Origin: Streptomyces toxytricini
GTDB lineage: Bacteria; Actinomycetota; Actinomycetes; Streptomycetales; Streptomycetaceae
Direction: 5' to 3'
Assembly: GCF_014649915.1 (NCBI RefSeq)
Contig: NZ_BMTY01000015.1
Location: forward strand, 1-64,000
DNA length: 64,000 bases
The translations under genes were made by a program, and so were the position numbers. Shown piece by piece: positions 56,231-64,000 of the stretch. The notes beneath the pieces are model-generated. The model made no database searches. It was not told where the DNA came from and saw only the letters and a list, made by a program, of their open reading frames with translations. Each line of letters starts with the position of its first letter. Position 1 is the first letter of the stretch.

Positions 56231-56320
56231 AGCAAGGCAAGAGCCAGGCATCTGCGACAAGCCGCAGGCCCTGCCGCACGGGCAGCAAGCACCTTGCTCC
56301 GGACCGCCCTTCGGGCGGGT
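56231..56320 (+). ncRNA. structured non-coding region, possible small RNA
   Basis: A 7-bp closing stem AGCAAGG (56231-56237)/CCTTGCT (56292-56298) encloses two hairpins, CTGCG/CGCAG (56252-56267) and CTGCC/GGCAG (56271-56285), making a three-way-junction fold. Immediately after comes a CCGCCC/GGGCGG hairpin (56304-56318) with a 3-nt loop, terminator-like. No ORF with convincing codon use covers it. It could be a regulatory RNA or a replication/transfer origin; the strand is assigned only from the transfer-operon direction. Confidence 0.45.
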
Positions 56321-56513
56321 CGAGGAGTCCTCTAAGTGCGGTGAGACAAGGGCAGAGATCGCGATCTACGCCAGGTACCCATGTCCGTCCTCTGGGGGCG
56401 ACGTGAAGCGATTAAGACCTTGGGCGCCGCCTCGCTGGACCGGCGAGGCAGGCCACGCCCACGGCGTCACCTGATCTCCGTAGCCGCTCGGCGGTTGCGG
56501 CCGGTTGCCTCCT

Positions 56514-56553
56514 CCGCCCGTCCGGGCCCCTCTGCGGGGTGCCGTACGGGCGG
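56514..56553 (+). promoter_or_regulatory. hairpin in the transfer operon leader
   Basis: CCGCCCGT/ACGGGCGG outer stem with an inner CCCC/GGGG stem. Together with the next hairpin it makes a structured leader before the DUF6284 gene. It may be an attenuator. Confidence 0.6.
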
Positions 56554-56584
56554 GGTCGAGGGGAGCCGGATGGTTCCAACGGCG

Positions 56585-56614
56585 AGAGGCCCCGGTGCGG
56601 GAACACCGGGGCCT
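56585..56614 (+). terminator. 12-bp hairpin before the transfer operon
   Basis: GAGGCCCCGGTG/CACCGGGGCCTC with a 6-nt loop is a strong terminator-like hairpin 48 nt before the DUF6284 start. It would have to be read through or be the end of an upstream RNA. Confidence 0.7.
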
Positions 56615-56661
56615 CGGTTCGGGCCGTTCCTACCCCCTTGGTGTGAAGGGAGCACGACCCA

Positions 56662-56919
56662 ATGAAGTCCATCGTTGCACTTCAGGCCGTTGTTACGGCC
56701 GCCCCGTTCGACGGTGAGCCGTCGGACGCGGAGCTAGTGGCGATCGAGCGGGAAATGCCGCTGATCCTGGCGGAAGTCGACCTCCTCGACGCCCGCATCA
56801 TGATCCTGGACCGAGCTGTCACAGTGCTGGACGCCCGGCGGATCCGGCGGGCGCACAACCGGGTGTTGGCGGCCCGGCGGGACCTGGCCAACCGGCAGGG
56901 CCCCAAGGAGGCGGCGTGA
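56662..56919 (+). CDS. DUF6284 family protein (AICE transfer operon)
   Basis: An 85-aa helical protein (E-L-V-A-I-E-R-E-M-P-L-I-L-A-E-V-D-L-L-D-A, then R-R-I-R-R-A-H-N-R-V-L-A-A-R-R). The P-L-I-x-A-E-V-x-L-L-D-A pattern is that of DUF6284, usually the first gene of AICE and plasmid transfer operons. The ribosome site is GGGAG; ATG 56662. Its stop overlaps the next start (GTGA). The role is unknown. Confidence 0.85.
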   Translation: MKSIVALQAVVTAAPFDGEPSDAELVAIEREMPLILAEVDLLDARIMILDRAVTVLDARRIRRAHNRVLAARRDLANRQGPKEAA

Positions 56920-57980
56920 GCACCGGCCGGGTGCTGACCCGGCCGCAGAAGCTGGTTCTGGGGGCGGCGTTCGTGCCGATGCTCGCCACCGGCGCGGCCG
57001 GCGGGGCGGGCACGTTCTCCAACATCAAGGGCGCCTACGGCTCCGGAACCGCGCTCGGCGCGGTCGCCGCGGGCGAGGGCGCGACCGCGGTGCTGGCCCT
57101 GGTGCTGCTGGGCCTGACCATGCTCGGGCAGGCGGCGCCGCTGGTGGTGCGGGCGGGGCTGTGGCTGCTGCCGGCCGCCGCCTCCGCCATGTCCGCGATG
57201 GCCGCTGACGGCCCGGGCCGCACCGTCATCTACGCGGTCACACCAATGGGCATGTGCGTGGCGGCGGAGGGCACGGCGTTCCTGGCCCGGCGGATCGTGG
57301 TCCACACCGACGGCCGTGACGCCGAAGCCGAACACCGCGCGGCCGCCGTGGTCCGCTCGTTGGCCTTCCACCGGGCCCGCGCCGCGAACCACCCCGACGC
57401 CCGAGTCCGCAGGTACTCGGAGCGGGCATCGTGGCGCCTGGCCCGGAAGGTCGGCGGCGGGGACACCGCGCTGGGAGCACGGCTGCTGCAGGTGCAGCGC
57501 CAGCGGGTGACCACCGGCGCGGAGGTCGCGCTGGCGGACATGTTCGCCGTGGCCGTCGCACCCGAGCGTCACGCCGTCACGCCGCCCGTCACACCCGCCC
57601 TCCCCCCGGCCCCCGCAACCGGCCCGGCGCCCACGGCGCCGGCCGCCACGGACACGGTGGGCGAGGCACCCCGTGACGGGGAAGACACGCAGGTCACCAC
57701 CCCGATGCCCGGGGACGGGGCCGGGGGCGTCACGGACGCCGTCACACCCGTGACCCTGGCAGAAGTCGCGGCCGTCGCAGGCGTGCCCACCCCGCAGCCC
57801 GCGGAGCCGCTCACGGACGCTCAGCTTGTGGTGGTGCTGCGGCACCTGCGCTACACAGCCGACCCGCCGCTGTCCTACCGGCAGGCCGTCACGGCCTTCC
57901 GCGACGGCGGGTTCGTCGGCGGCGAGCAGCGCATCCGCACCGCCTGGAGCACCCTCATCACGCAGGAGGAGACCGCGTGA
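56916..57980 (+). CDS. AICE membrane protein, Spd-like
   Basis: A 354-aa protein. Helices lie at about 15-35, 45-75, 80-100 and 105-125, followed by a basic cytoplasmic region (R-A-R-A-A-N-H-P-D-A-R-V-R-R-Y) and a long Pro/Ala/Thr linker. The C-terminal 65 residues (L-T-D-A-Q-L-V-V-V-L-R-H-L-R, S-Y-R-Q-A-V-T-A-F-R-D) look like a small DNA- or protein-binding domain. Such proteins are annotated as conjugal transfer proteins (SpdB/SpdA-like) and aid spread of the element through mycelium. GTG 56916 overlaps the DUF6284 stop, and the stop overlaps the next start. Confidence 0.8.
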   Translation: MSTGRVLTRPQKLVLGAAFVPMLATGAAGGAGTFSNIKGAYGSGTALGAVAAGEGATAVLALVLLGLTMLGQAAPLVVRAGLWLLPAAASAMSAMAADGPGRTVIYAVTPMGMCVAAEGTAFLARRIVVHTDGRDAEAEHRAAAVVRSLAFHRARAANHPDARVRRYSERASWRLARKVGGGDTALGARLLQVQRQRVTTGAEVALADMFAVAVAPERHAVTPPVTPALPPAPATGPAPTAPAATDTVGEAPRDGEDTQVTTPMPGDGAGGVTDAVTPVTLAEVAAVAGVPTPQPAEPLTDAQLVVVLRHLRYTADPPLSYRQAVTAFRDGGFVGGEQRIRTAWSTLITQEETA

Positions 57981-58321
57981 TGGGCGCCGTCCCCGTCTAC
58001 CGGTGGCGCCTCGCCCCCGACGGACTGGCCACCCGGCGGCAGCTCCGTGCCGCCGGGCTTCGGCCCGGCGGACAAGACGTCGTCGCACAGCTTGAGCGGC
58101 CGCGCCGTCGGCGCGGGCCGCTGGTCGCGTTCCTCTACCGGATCGACCTTGCCCTGCCGGTCCGGCCAATGACCACGGCCCGGCGGGCCGCGCTTGCCGC
58201 GGCGAACCAGGCCCGCCGCACCTGCCCCACCTGCGGGCGCGACGCCGGCTACGTCATCCCGACCCGGCTGGGCGAGTGCACGCCGTGCGCCTTCCCCAAC
58301 TCCGAACAGTGCGCCGCCTGA
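57977..58321 (+). CDS. RRQRL-motif zinc-binding protein
   Basis: A 114-aa protein. The motif R-R-Q-L-R-A-A-G-L-R-P-G-G-Q-D near residue 20 is that of the RRQRL-motif zinc-binding family found in actinobacterial mobile elements. A C-terminal zinc ribbon is C-P-T-C-G-R-D-A-G-Y and C-T-P-C-A. GTG 57977 overlaps the preceding stop. A nucleic-acid-binding role is expected, though unproven. Confidence 0.85.
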   Translation: MMGAVPVYRWRLAPDGLATRRQLRAAGLRPGGQDVVAQLERPRRRRGPLVAFLYRIDLALPVRPMTTARRAALAAANQARRTCPTCGRDAGYVIPTRLGECTPCAFPNSEQCAA

Positions 58322-58347
58322 ACCCCACCGTCGTAAGGAGTTCTGCT

Positions 58348-58851
58348 GTGTCTCGTCGTATACGGCCTTCGGCCGGTTCGACCGTGCGCATCCCGCGGCG
58401 GCGGGGTGCCGAGCCGGTCATCCTCGTCATGAGCCACGAACCGCCCACGCTGACCGCCCGCGCCGCTACGGCGACCGGCCGGTGGGCGTGGAAGCACCGC
58501 CGCACCTGGGCCCCCACCGGCGCCGCTACCGCCCTGCTGGCCGTGACCGGGGTCGTTCACCTGATCGAGCCCCGCACGGCATGGGTGTTCGCCGCGCTCG
58601 CGCTGGCCCCGGCTGGCGTCTGGGCGTGGGGGATGCTCCGCCACCGCCCCCTCTCCCGGCAGGCCGCCCTGTGGCGTGCGCTGCTGGCCGTCTCCGCCAC
58701 GGCCGGCGCGGCGTGGATCGCCGTCGCGGCCGGGTTCGGCCCGGCGCGCCCGCCGGTGTTCACCGCCTGGATCGTCCTGACCGCCGCGGCGCAGGTCGGC
58801 TGGGTCCTCGCGCGCCGCCTGACCGCCACGACCATGAAGGAGAACCGCTGA
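58348..58851 (+). CDS. small multi-pass membrane protein (transfer operon)
   Basis: A 167-aa protein starting at GTG 58348 with AAGGAG 7 nt upstream. After a basic 45-residue tail there are four hydrophobic segments (about 55-72, 77-97, 108-127, 132-152). It probably belongs to the Spd proteins that help plasmid spread. Its stop overlaps the next gene's start codon. Confidence 0.75.
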   Translation: MSRRIRPSAGSTVRIPRRRGAEPVILVMSHEPPTLTARAATATGRWAWKHRRTWAPTGAATALLAVTGVVHLIEPRTAWVFAALALAPAGVWAWGMLRHRPLSRQAALWRALLAVSATAGAAWIAVAAGFGPARPPVFTAWIVLTAAAQVGWVLARRLTATTMKENR

Positions 58852-59447
58852 TGGCCGACACGACCCCGGGCGGCAACTGGGGCGCCGGAGCCGGATGGAA
58901 CCCTGCCGGCGGCCAGGCGCGCACGCAGCGGCCGCGGACGACGCCGCGGCCGGGTGCGAACGGCTCGCAGAGCAAGACGTTCAACAAGTCGTTCTCGCCC
59001 GGCTTCACCCTGAACGTCAACGCCGGCGGCGGCCGCGGCAACGGTGGCGGTGGCCGTCATGCCGCGCCCGCCGCGGGCGGGCAGGGCGGCGGCCGGTCCC
59101 TGCTGCCCGCGCCGGAGTTCACCTCCCCTGCGCAGGTCCGGCAGTACTGCAACGCCGTCCGCGCGGCCGGCGTGGCGCTGTCGATCGAAGTGGCGATGGG
59201 CGCGGAAATCCTCAAGGCCACGCTGGTGCAGGTCCCCGACCCCGACGGCCGTCTGGGCGGATCGCGGATCCGGGCGGCGAAGGTGGCGCGGAAGATGCAG
59301 CGCGCCGCGGACGCCTTGCGGGACGCGGCGAAGAACGCCGCCGCCACCTACGCCGCGTTCCAGCAGGAGTACGAGGAAGAGATCAACCGCGTCCGCCACC
59401 GCGCCCGCCGCCCGCAGGCGCCGCGCATGGACTGGGGCCAGCTCTAA
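58851..59447 (+). CDS. TraA-like plasmid transfer protein
   Basis: A 198-aa soluble protein. Residues 1-85 are Gly/Ala/Asn-rich and disordered; residues 90-185 form a helical domain (R-Q-Y-C-N-A-V-R-A-A-G, K-V-A-R-K-M-Q-R-A-A-D-A-L-R-D-A-A-K) ending in a basic tail M-D-W-G. Position directly before traB and the fold are those of TraA-type partners in actinobacterial transfer operons. ATG 58851 overlaps the preceding stop (TGATG). Confidence 0.75.
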   Translation: MADTTPGGNWGAGAGWNPAGGQARTQRPRTTPRPGANGSQSKTFNKSFSPGFTLNVNAGGGRGNGGGGRHAAPAAGGQGGGRSLLPAPEFTSPAQVRQYCNAVRAAGVALSIEVAMGAEILKATLVQVPDPDGRLGGSRIRAAKVARKMQRAADALRDAAKNAAATYAAFQQEYEEEINRVRHRARRPQAPRMDWGQL

Positions 59448-59457
59448 AGGAGGAGTG

Positions 59458-61506
59458 ATGGCAACAACTGAACGCACCACAGCTGAGCAACAGTACGAGG
59501 ACCAGCTCCGCGGCTCCTCCGACGGCGCCGGCCTCGGCGCGTACGTGCTGCACCGGGCCAAGCCGCACCTGCCGCCGTGGCTGTGCGCGGGCGGGATCGG
59601 GCTGGCCGGCCTGCTGGGCAGCACCCAGTGGGAGGGCAGTGCCGCGGCCGGCGTCGGCCTCACCCTCGCCTCCGTCGCCCTCACTGGGGTGACGTGGTGG
59701 GCGGGCAAGAGCACCGGGCCGCAGCGCCGTCTGCACTCGGCCATCACCGTGGCGGCGGGGTCGGCGTGGCTGACCGGGGCCTGCCTCGCCGGCCCCATCA
59801 CCGGCCCCCTGCCCGACCTCTACCTGATGGGCGGGCCCGCGCTCGCCCTGTCGTGGAACATCCGCATGGTCCTGCGCCGCAACGTCGACGGCACCACCGC
59901 CGGCGGGACGGACAAGGGCCTGCTGGAAAAGGTCGGCCTGGCGCGAGCGCAGATCGGGGCGACGTCGGTGGAGCCGAACCGGGTCACGGCGAAGATGGCC
60001 CTGGAAGCGGGCGAGCAGACCAACGACGACGTGGCGAAGGTGCTGCCGCGGATCGCATCCGCCCTGGACCTGCCCAAGTCCGCCGTCCGCTACCTGCCCG
60101 ATGCCGACTCCGCCCGCCGCGGCGAACTCGTCATCGTCCCCGAAGACATGCTGGCGCACGTCGCCGAGTGGCAGGGGCCGTCCAACCTCGGCGGGTCGAT
60201 CGCCGAACCGCTGGTCATCGGCCGCTACGACGACGGCGCCCCGCTGCTGCTGTGGCTGCCCGGCGACCCGGAGACTAAGCGGAACAGCACGCACCTGCTG
60301 ATCGCGGGCGGGACCGGCTCCGGCAAGGGCGAGACCGCCCTGAACCTGATGCTGGAGATCCTCTCCCGCCGAGACGTGCTGCTGTGGGTGTCCGACCCGA
60401 AGATGTTCCAGGACTTCCGTCCCCTGCTGCCCGGCCTGGACTGGGCGGCCGAGGGCGGACCGGACACCGAAGTCATGGTGGAGGCCATCAAGGCCGTCAT
60501 CCCCGCCCGCACCCGCTGGCTCGGCGCCCACGGCTACCGCCAGTGGATCCCCGAAGCCGCCGAGCAGCAGACCAACCACGAGCACACCTGCCGCCCCGAC
60601 GGCGCGCCCTGCGGATGCGCGGGCATGCCGTTCCTGGTCACGTGGATGGAGGAGGCCGCGAACACGCTGCGGCTGATGGGCGACGACGCGTTCACCGGCA
60701 TCGCCCAGGAAGCCCGCTCCGCCGGCGTCGCCCTGATCGTGTCCCTGCAGCGCCCCTCCTACGACCAGATGTCCACCTCCACCCGCGCATCCCTGCCGTC
60801 GGTGATCGCCCTGGGCTGTGACCCCCGCGACGAAGGGTTCTCCCTCCCCGAAGCGGTCATCGACGCGGGCGCGCACCCGGGGGCGTGGGGGAACCGGCGG
60901 CCCGGCTACTGCTACGTCGTCTCCCCCGGCATCCCGGAGGACCGCTACCCCTCCCCGGCCCGAACCTTCGCCGTCCCCCACACCGCGGTCCCGACGATGG
61001 AGGCGCTGGCCGGGTGGGCGCAGGGCAACGGCGCGGCCGCCGACCCGGTCACCGCCGGCGCGGCCCGCGCGGTGGCCGGGCAGAACTACCCCGGCCGCAC
61101 CGCGGCCGGCGCCGCGCCGGCGCTGCGGCCCGTCGCCGACGAGGAGCACGCCGGAGCGGAAGCGGAATCCTTCGGGCTCCTCGTGGACCAGGAGGACGCT
61201 GGCATCGACCCTGAGGCCGACCTGCCCGACGACGAGGTGGGCGACGACATTCCGTTGTGGGAGTCGCCGGGGCACAAGCCGTCGCCGGAGGAGGCGCGGG
61301 GGCTGTTCGCGGCCGCGCTGGACGACTTCGAGGCGGCCGGGCAGATGGTGGTCGGGCCGAAGGACTTCCTCGACTGGTGCGACCGCCACCACCTCTCCCG
61401 CCCCTGGGTCTCTGCCCGACTGAAGGACGCCGCCCTGGACGGCCGGCTGGAGCCGACCTCGGTCACCGGCCGGTGGCGCATCGTCCCCACCCTCAAGATC
61501 GCCTGA
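59458..61506 (+). CDS. traB: FtsK/SpoIIIE-like DNA translocase TraB
   Basis: A 682-aa motor protein that moves double-stranded element DNA between hyphae. Two or three N-terminal helices lie at about 40-120. The RecA-like motor has Walker A G-G-T-G-S-G-K-G near residue 283 and Walker B-like L-V-T-W-M-E-E-A near 400, and a Cys-rich loop C-R-P-D-G-A-P-C-G-C-A lies between them. The C-terminal 70 residues form a winged-helix gamma-type domain (F-L-D-W-C-D-R-H-H-L-S-R-P-W-V-S-A-R-L-K) that would read specific repeats. ATG 59458, AGGAGG upstream. The TGACACC repeats begin at its stop codon. Confidence 0.93.
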   Translation: MATTERTTAEQQYEDQLRGSSDGAGLGAYVLHRAKPHLPPWLCAGGIGLAGLLGSTQWEGSAAAGVGLTLASVALTGVTWWAGKSTGPQRRLHSAITVAAGSAWLTGACLAGPITGPLPDLYLMGGPALALSWNIRMVLRRNVDGTTAGGTDKGLLEKVGLARAQIGATSVEPNRVTAKMALEAGEQTNDDVAKVLPRIASALDLPKSAVRYLPDADSARRGELVIVPEDMLAHVAEWQGPSNLGGSIAEPLVIGRYDDGAPLLLWLPGDPETKRNSTHLLIAGGTGSGKGETALNLMLEILSRRDVLLWVSDPKMFQDFRPLLPGLDWAAEGGPDTEVMVEAIKAVIPARTRWLGAHGYRQWIPEAAEQQTNHEHTCRPDGAPCGCAGMPFLVTWMEEAANTLRLMGDDAFTGIAQEARSAGVALIVSLQRPSYDQMSTSTRASLPSVIALGCDPRDEGFSLPEAVIDAGAHPGAWGNRRPGYCYVVSPGIPEDRYPSPARTFAVPHTAVPTMEALAGWAQGNGAAADPVTAGAARAVAGQNYPGRTAAGAAPALRPVADEEHAGAEAESFGLLVDQEDAGIDPEADLPDDEVGDDIPLWESPGHKPSPEEARGLFAAALDDFEAAGQMVVGPKDFLDWCDRHHLSRPWVSARLKDAALDGRLEPTSVTGRWRIVPTLKIA

Positions 61507-61622
61507 CACCTGACACCCCCTGACACCGTCACGCCGCCCTGACACCCAAACCCCTAGGCAAACCCGCTGTCAGACCCCGTGACACCCACCTCTGACACCC
61601 CCTGACAGTGACGCCTGACACC
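61504..61622. repeat. TGACACC repeat array after traB, candidate transfer (clt) or origin site
   Basis: Seven perfect TGACACC copies start at 61504, 61511, 61521, 61540, 61580, 61593 and 61616, with degenerate TGACAG forms between. All are on the plus strand. The first overlaps the traB stop codon. TraB proteins bind short direct repeats near their gene to choose the DNA they transfer, so this is a good clt candidate; an iteron-like origin is the alternative. Confidence 0.75.
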
Positions 61623-61685
61623 TCACCCTCGGGCCCGCGCCACCCACCCTCGGCGCGGGCCCGACCCACACCCGGAGGCATCGCT

Positions 61686-62168
61686 ATGCCCCACCACCCC
61701 GTCATCCACCACCCGACCCCGACCGGCCCGACGCCCACACCGCCCGCCGTCCCGATGCCGCTGCGGCCGGCGATACCGCCGACGGCGGACATCCGGCTGG
61801 TGACCCTGCCCGACGGAACCCGCACCCTCGCCTACACCCACCCCACCCCCACCGAACCCGCCCCCAACCCGGCCCCCACGGCCGGCATCCCCGGGTGGGC
61901 GAAGACCACCGCGCTGCTCGCCCCGACCGTCGGCGGGGGCATCGGCGCGGCCGGAATCGGAATCTCCTACGCCGCCCCGGGAGTCCTCGCCATGGCCGAA
62001 GCCCTCTGGGCCCTCGTCGCCCTCCTCGCCGCCGGCGCCGCCCTCCCCCTCCTCGCCCGCACCGGCCGCCCCCGCGGCCGGACCGGCACCACCACGACCC
62101 ACATCACGCAGCACGTCACCGCGACCGGCCTGTTCGGCCGCGCCACCGGCACCATCCACCACCGCTGA
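61686..62168 (+). CDS. Spd-like small membrane protein
   Basis: A 160-aa protein. Residues 1-70 are Pro/Thr-rich; two or three hydrophobic segments (about 78-97, 100-125) follow; the C-terminus is basic and Thr/His-rich (T-H-I-T-Q-H-V-T). SpdB/SpdD-like spread proteins have this size and shape. ATG 61686. Confidence 0.7.
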   Translation: MPHHPVIHHPTPTGPTPTPPAVPMPLRPAIPPTADIRLVTLPDGTRTLAYTHPTPTEPAPNPAPTAGIPGWAKTTALLAPTVGGGIGAAGIGISYAAPGVLAMAEALWALVALLAAGAALPLLARTGRPRGRTGTTTTHITQHVTATGLFGRATGTIHHR

Positions 62169-62181
62169 AAGAGAGCGCCCG

Positions 62182-62373
62182 ATGAGCCAGCCCCTGCCCA
62201 GCCGCATCGGCGATGCGGCTGCCCTGCTGCTGGGCCAGCACACCGTCCGCTGCCCCCACCCCGGCTGCACGGTCCGCATCCGCTACCGCGCCGTCACGGC
62301 GGACGAGGCCAAGCGACTGACCGCCCTGGCCACTGACCACACCCGCCACGGACCGGAGCAGCAGAGCACGTGA
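62182..62373 (+). CDS. small zinc-finger-like mobile element protein
   Basis: A 63-aa protein. C-P-H-P-G-C-T near residue 25 and H-T-R-H near 53 give a C2H2-like zinc site; the helix A-D-E-A-K-R-L-T-A-L-A-T-D lies between. This small protein is typical of AICE operons between spd and replication genes. ATG 62182, 13 nt after the preceding gene. Confidence 0.75.
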   Translation: MSQPLPSRIGDAAALLLGQHTVRCPHPGCTVRIRYRAVTADEAKRLTALATDHTRHGPEQQST

Positions 62374-62450
62374 AAGGGCGGCCCCCTCACGCCAATGAAA
62401 CGGGGCCGCCCTGCACTCCATGGCCACTCAAGACTTGGAGGACCTCCAGC

Positions 62451-63371
62451 ATGACCCCTCGCACCGACATCCGACGAGACCACAACCGCAACCTGCCGTT
62501 ACTGCCGGCTCTCTCCCGCACCCGCGGTGGCGGCGTGACCGGGATTCTCGACACCGCTCTGGCGCTGACCACCGCGGGCGTGCCAGTGCTGCCGCTGAGC
62601 GCGGACAAGCGACCGTTCGCCAACTGCCCCGCCTGCCGGCTGAACTTCTGCGGTGGACGACCCGGGATGAAGACGCCCGGCCCGTGCGCCTGCCCGGCGC
62701 CGTGCCACGCCTGGGCCGCTGCCACCACCAACCCGACCGTCATCACCTCGCCGCTCTGGCGAAGGGCCTGGGACCGGGCCGGAGCCATCGGCTACCACCC
62801 CGGCGGCGCCGGCGTTACCGTCGTCGACCTCGACAACCCCGCCGCCGTCGACTGGGCCCGCGCCACCCTCCCGGCCACGACGACCGTGGCGACGACGCGT
62901 GGGGAGCACTGGATCTACTCCGGCACCGTCCGGTCGGTGAACCGGGTCCGTGACAGCGTGGACATCAAGTCAAGCATGTCCTACGCCCGGTGGCTCGGCC
63001 CCGGCACCGGCGCCATGGCGGCGGTGCCCTCACTCGTGCACGAGCTGGTCGAGAAGAAGCCCGCCGCCGGGCCGGCGCCCCGCCCGGTCACGGTGCCCGC
63101 TCAGGCCGGGGGCGGACGGTGCCCGCACCGCTCGCCCGTCTTCCTGGAACGGGGCATCGCGATGGCGGAGCAACGGATCACCGCCGCCACCAGCGCGGTA
63201 CACAACACGGTGTACGCCACGTTCCTCGCGGTGCTGTCCGCCCACGGCCGGTGCGGCTGCCTCACCGACACCCACATCGGCCGCCTGTTCGCCGCCGCGC
63301 AGGCCAAGGGCGAGTCCCCGCGGCACTGCACGGCCGCGTGGTCCAACGCCGCCACGACGCTGGGGATGTAG
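62451..63371 (+). CDS. bifunctional DNA primase/polymerase (Prim-Pol) replication protein
   Basis: A 306-aa protein of the Prim-Pol (AEP) family. Visible blocks: G-V-P-V-L-P-L-S-A-D-K-R-P, the metal site V-T-V-V-D-L-D near residue 125, and the His of T-R-G-E-H-W-I-Y near 150. A Cys-rich insertion (C-P-A-C, F-C-G-G, C-A-C-P-A-P-C) lies before the metal site and probably binds zinc. The C-terminal 100 residues hold further Cys/His motifs. ATG 62451, GGAGG 9 nt upstream. Together with the following ATPase it forms the replication module of the Prim-Pol class of AICEs. Confidence 0.88.
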   Translation: MTPRTDIRRDHNRNLPLLPALSRTRGGGVTGILDTALALTTAGVPVLPLSADKRPFANCPACRLNFCGGRPGMKTPGPCACPAPCHAWAAATTNPTVITSPLWRRAWDRAGAIGYHPGGAGVTVVDLDNPAAVDWARATLPATTTVATTRGEHWIYSGTVRSVNRVRDSVDIKSSMSYARWLGPGTGAMAAVPSLVHELVEKKPAAGPAPRPVTVPAQAGGGRCPHRSPVFLERGIAMAEQRITAATSAVHNTVYATFLAVLSAHGRCGCLTDTHIGRLFAAAQAKGESPRHCTAAWSNAATTLGM

Positions 63372-63373
63372 CG

Positions 63374-64000
63374 GTGTCCGAGGACGAGAAGAACCCGGCC
63401 CGCGAGGTCATCACCGACTACGCCCAGGCCCACTTCCGGTACTTCCGCACCGTCGACGGCACCGTCTACGCCCAGCGCAACGGCCACCCCGTCGCCCGCC
63501 CCATCCGCTCCCAGGGCACCACCGGCAGCCACCGGCAGGAACTCATGGTCGGCCTGTTCCGCGACGGGCTCGGCGTCTTCAACGGAACCGCCTTGAAGGA
63601 GGCACTCGACTTGATCGAAGCACTCGCGCTCACCGAGGACGTCCAGCCCGTCCACATCCGCGTCGCCCCCGGCTTCGACGGCGCCACCTGGCTCGACCTC
63701 GGGCGCGACGACGGCCGGTCGGTCCGCATCCACCCCACCGGCTGGAACATCACCGTCCCCGACCCGCGTGAGGTCTGCTGGCGCCGCACCCAGCTCACCG
63801 GCGAACTCCCCCTGCCGGTCAAGGACACGAACGGCAAGGGCATCGACCTGCTGATGCGGCTGTGCAACTTCTCCGACGCCCGCGCCGAGTCCCTGGCCCT
63901 CGCCTGGCTCGTCGGCTGCCTCGGCCCCGACGTCCCCGTCCCCGCCCCCTTCCTCACCGGCCCCCAGGGCGCGGGCAAGTCCACCGCCGGCAAGATGCTC
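63374..64000 (+). CDS. P-loop ATPase of the replication module (partial)
   Basis: The first 209 codons are in the window. GTG 63374 lies 2 nt after the Prim-Pol stop. The N-terminal half (A-H-F-R-Y-F-R-T-V-D-G-T-V-Y-A) looks like a primase-associated domain. A Walker A motif G-P-Q-G-A-G-K-S-T lies near residue 200, just before the window ends. Such proteins follow Prim-Pol in AICEs and are probably replicative helicases; the rest lies outside the window. Confidence 0.85.
   Translation, partial: MSEDEKNPAREVITDYAQAHFRYFRTVDGTVYAQRNGHPVARPIRSQGTTGSHRQELMVGLFRDGLGVFNGTALKEALDLIEALALTEDVQPVHIRVAPGFDGATWLDLGRDDGRSVRIHPTGWNITVPDPREVCWRRTQLTGELPLPVKDTNGKGIDLLMRLCNFSDARAESLALAWLVGCLGPDVPVPAPFLTGPQGAGKSTAGKML

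Larger units (their letters stand above)
51128..64000. mobile_element. actinomycete integrative and conjugative element (AICE), Prim-Pol type, partial
   Basis: Left end at the glnA2 3' fragment; continues past the window. It contains the AICE core: GntR-NUDIX and XRE regulators, a transfer operon with DUF6284, RRQRL zinc protein, TraA-like protein and FtsK-like TraB, then small Spd-type genes, a Prim-Pol protein and a P-loop ATPase. A defence pair is carried as cargo at the left end. Integrase and excisionase are not in the window and are expected to the right, near the other attachment site. Confidence 0.85.

Overview
The window is high-GC actinobacterial DNA and almost certainly a Streptomyces chromosome. 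Codons strongly favour G/C in third position, GTG and TTG starts are common, and the gene set is typical: a eukaryote-type glutamine synthetase II, glnE, a malEFG maltose operon with secreted amylases, XRE/DUF397/anti-sigma-like ATPase trios, and a Prim-Pol type actinomycete integrative and conjugative element (AICE). From memory, the order glnII ... amylase/maltose cluster ... glnE ... glnA2 matches the core chromosome of S. coelicolor, so the left 51 kb is ordinary conserved chromosome with a few accessory genes.

1-13.4 kb: a Gfo/Idh/MocA oxidoreductase; glnII behind a four-half-site GlnR-type operator; a 39-codon Cys-containing leader-like ORF in front of a winged-helix regulator; a PepSY membrane protein with a His-rich membrane partner; a rhomboid-like protein; a PtpB-like phosphatase; a large membrane-anchored protein; a di-metal hydrolase overlapping a ferredoxin reductase, followed by TetR; and a GNAT acetyltransferase.

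13.4-29.8 kb: an alpha-glucan utilisation island. It holds a giant secreted amylase-pullulanase, a secreted alpha-amylase with a starch-binding domain, the operon malE-malF-malG-aglA1-lacI1 on the minus strand, and divergently aglA2-lacI2. The alpha-glucosidase/LacI pair is present twice, as two diverged copies flanking malEFG. CTTGC/GCAAG operator-like sequences precede the amylase and malE, and one lies inside the first codons of aglA2. Extracellular starch would be cut to maltodextrins, imported by MalEFG (the ATPase is encoded elsewhere), hydrolysed by AglA, and controlled by the LacI proteins.

29.8-45.7 kb: PAP2 phosphatase, GNAT, HEAT-repeat protein, DUF397/XRE/ATPase trio, HTH protein behind a hairpin, DUF4345/TetR pair with two operators, histidine phosphatase, an orphan DUF4157 (eCIS-core) protein with an unrecognised C-terminal domain, AraC-GyrI regulator, S1 protein, a cluster of three lower-GC unknown genes, a deaminase-ASCH fusion, and glnE.

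45.7-51.1 kb: a membrane-anchored LmbE deacetylase with a repeat-rich cytoplasmic arm, a membrane-anchored Mrr-like nuclease, DUF6578, and then only the last 29 codons of a type I glutamine synthetase (glnA2-like) followed by its intact terminator.

51.1-64.0 kb (continues beyond the window): an AICE that appears to be inserted in the 3' end of glnA2. At its left end it carries a lower-GC Septu-like defence pair (PtuA ATPase and PtuB HNH nuclease). Next come a GntR-NUDIX fusion and an XRE-TPR regulator, twin palindromic operators, a highly structured non-coding region, a translationally coupled transfer operon ending in the FtsK-like TraB, a run of TGACACC repeats directly after traB (a candidate transfer or replication site), and a Prim-Pol replication module. 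The integrase and right attachment site should lie to the right of the window.
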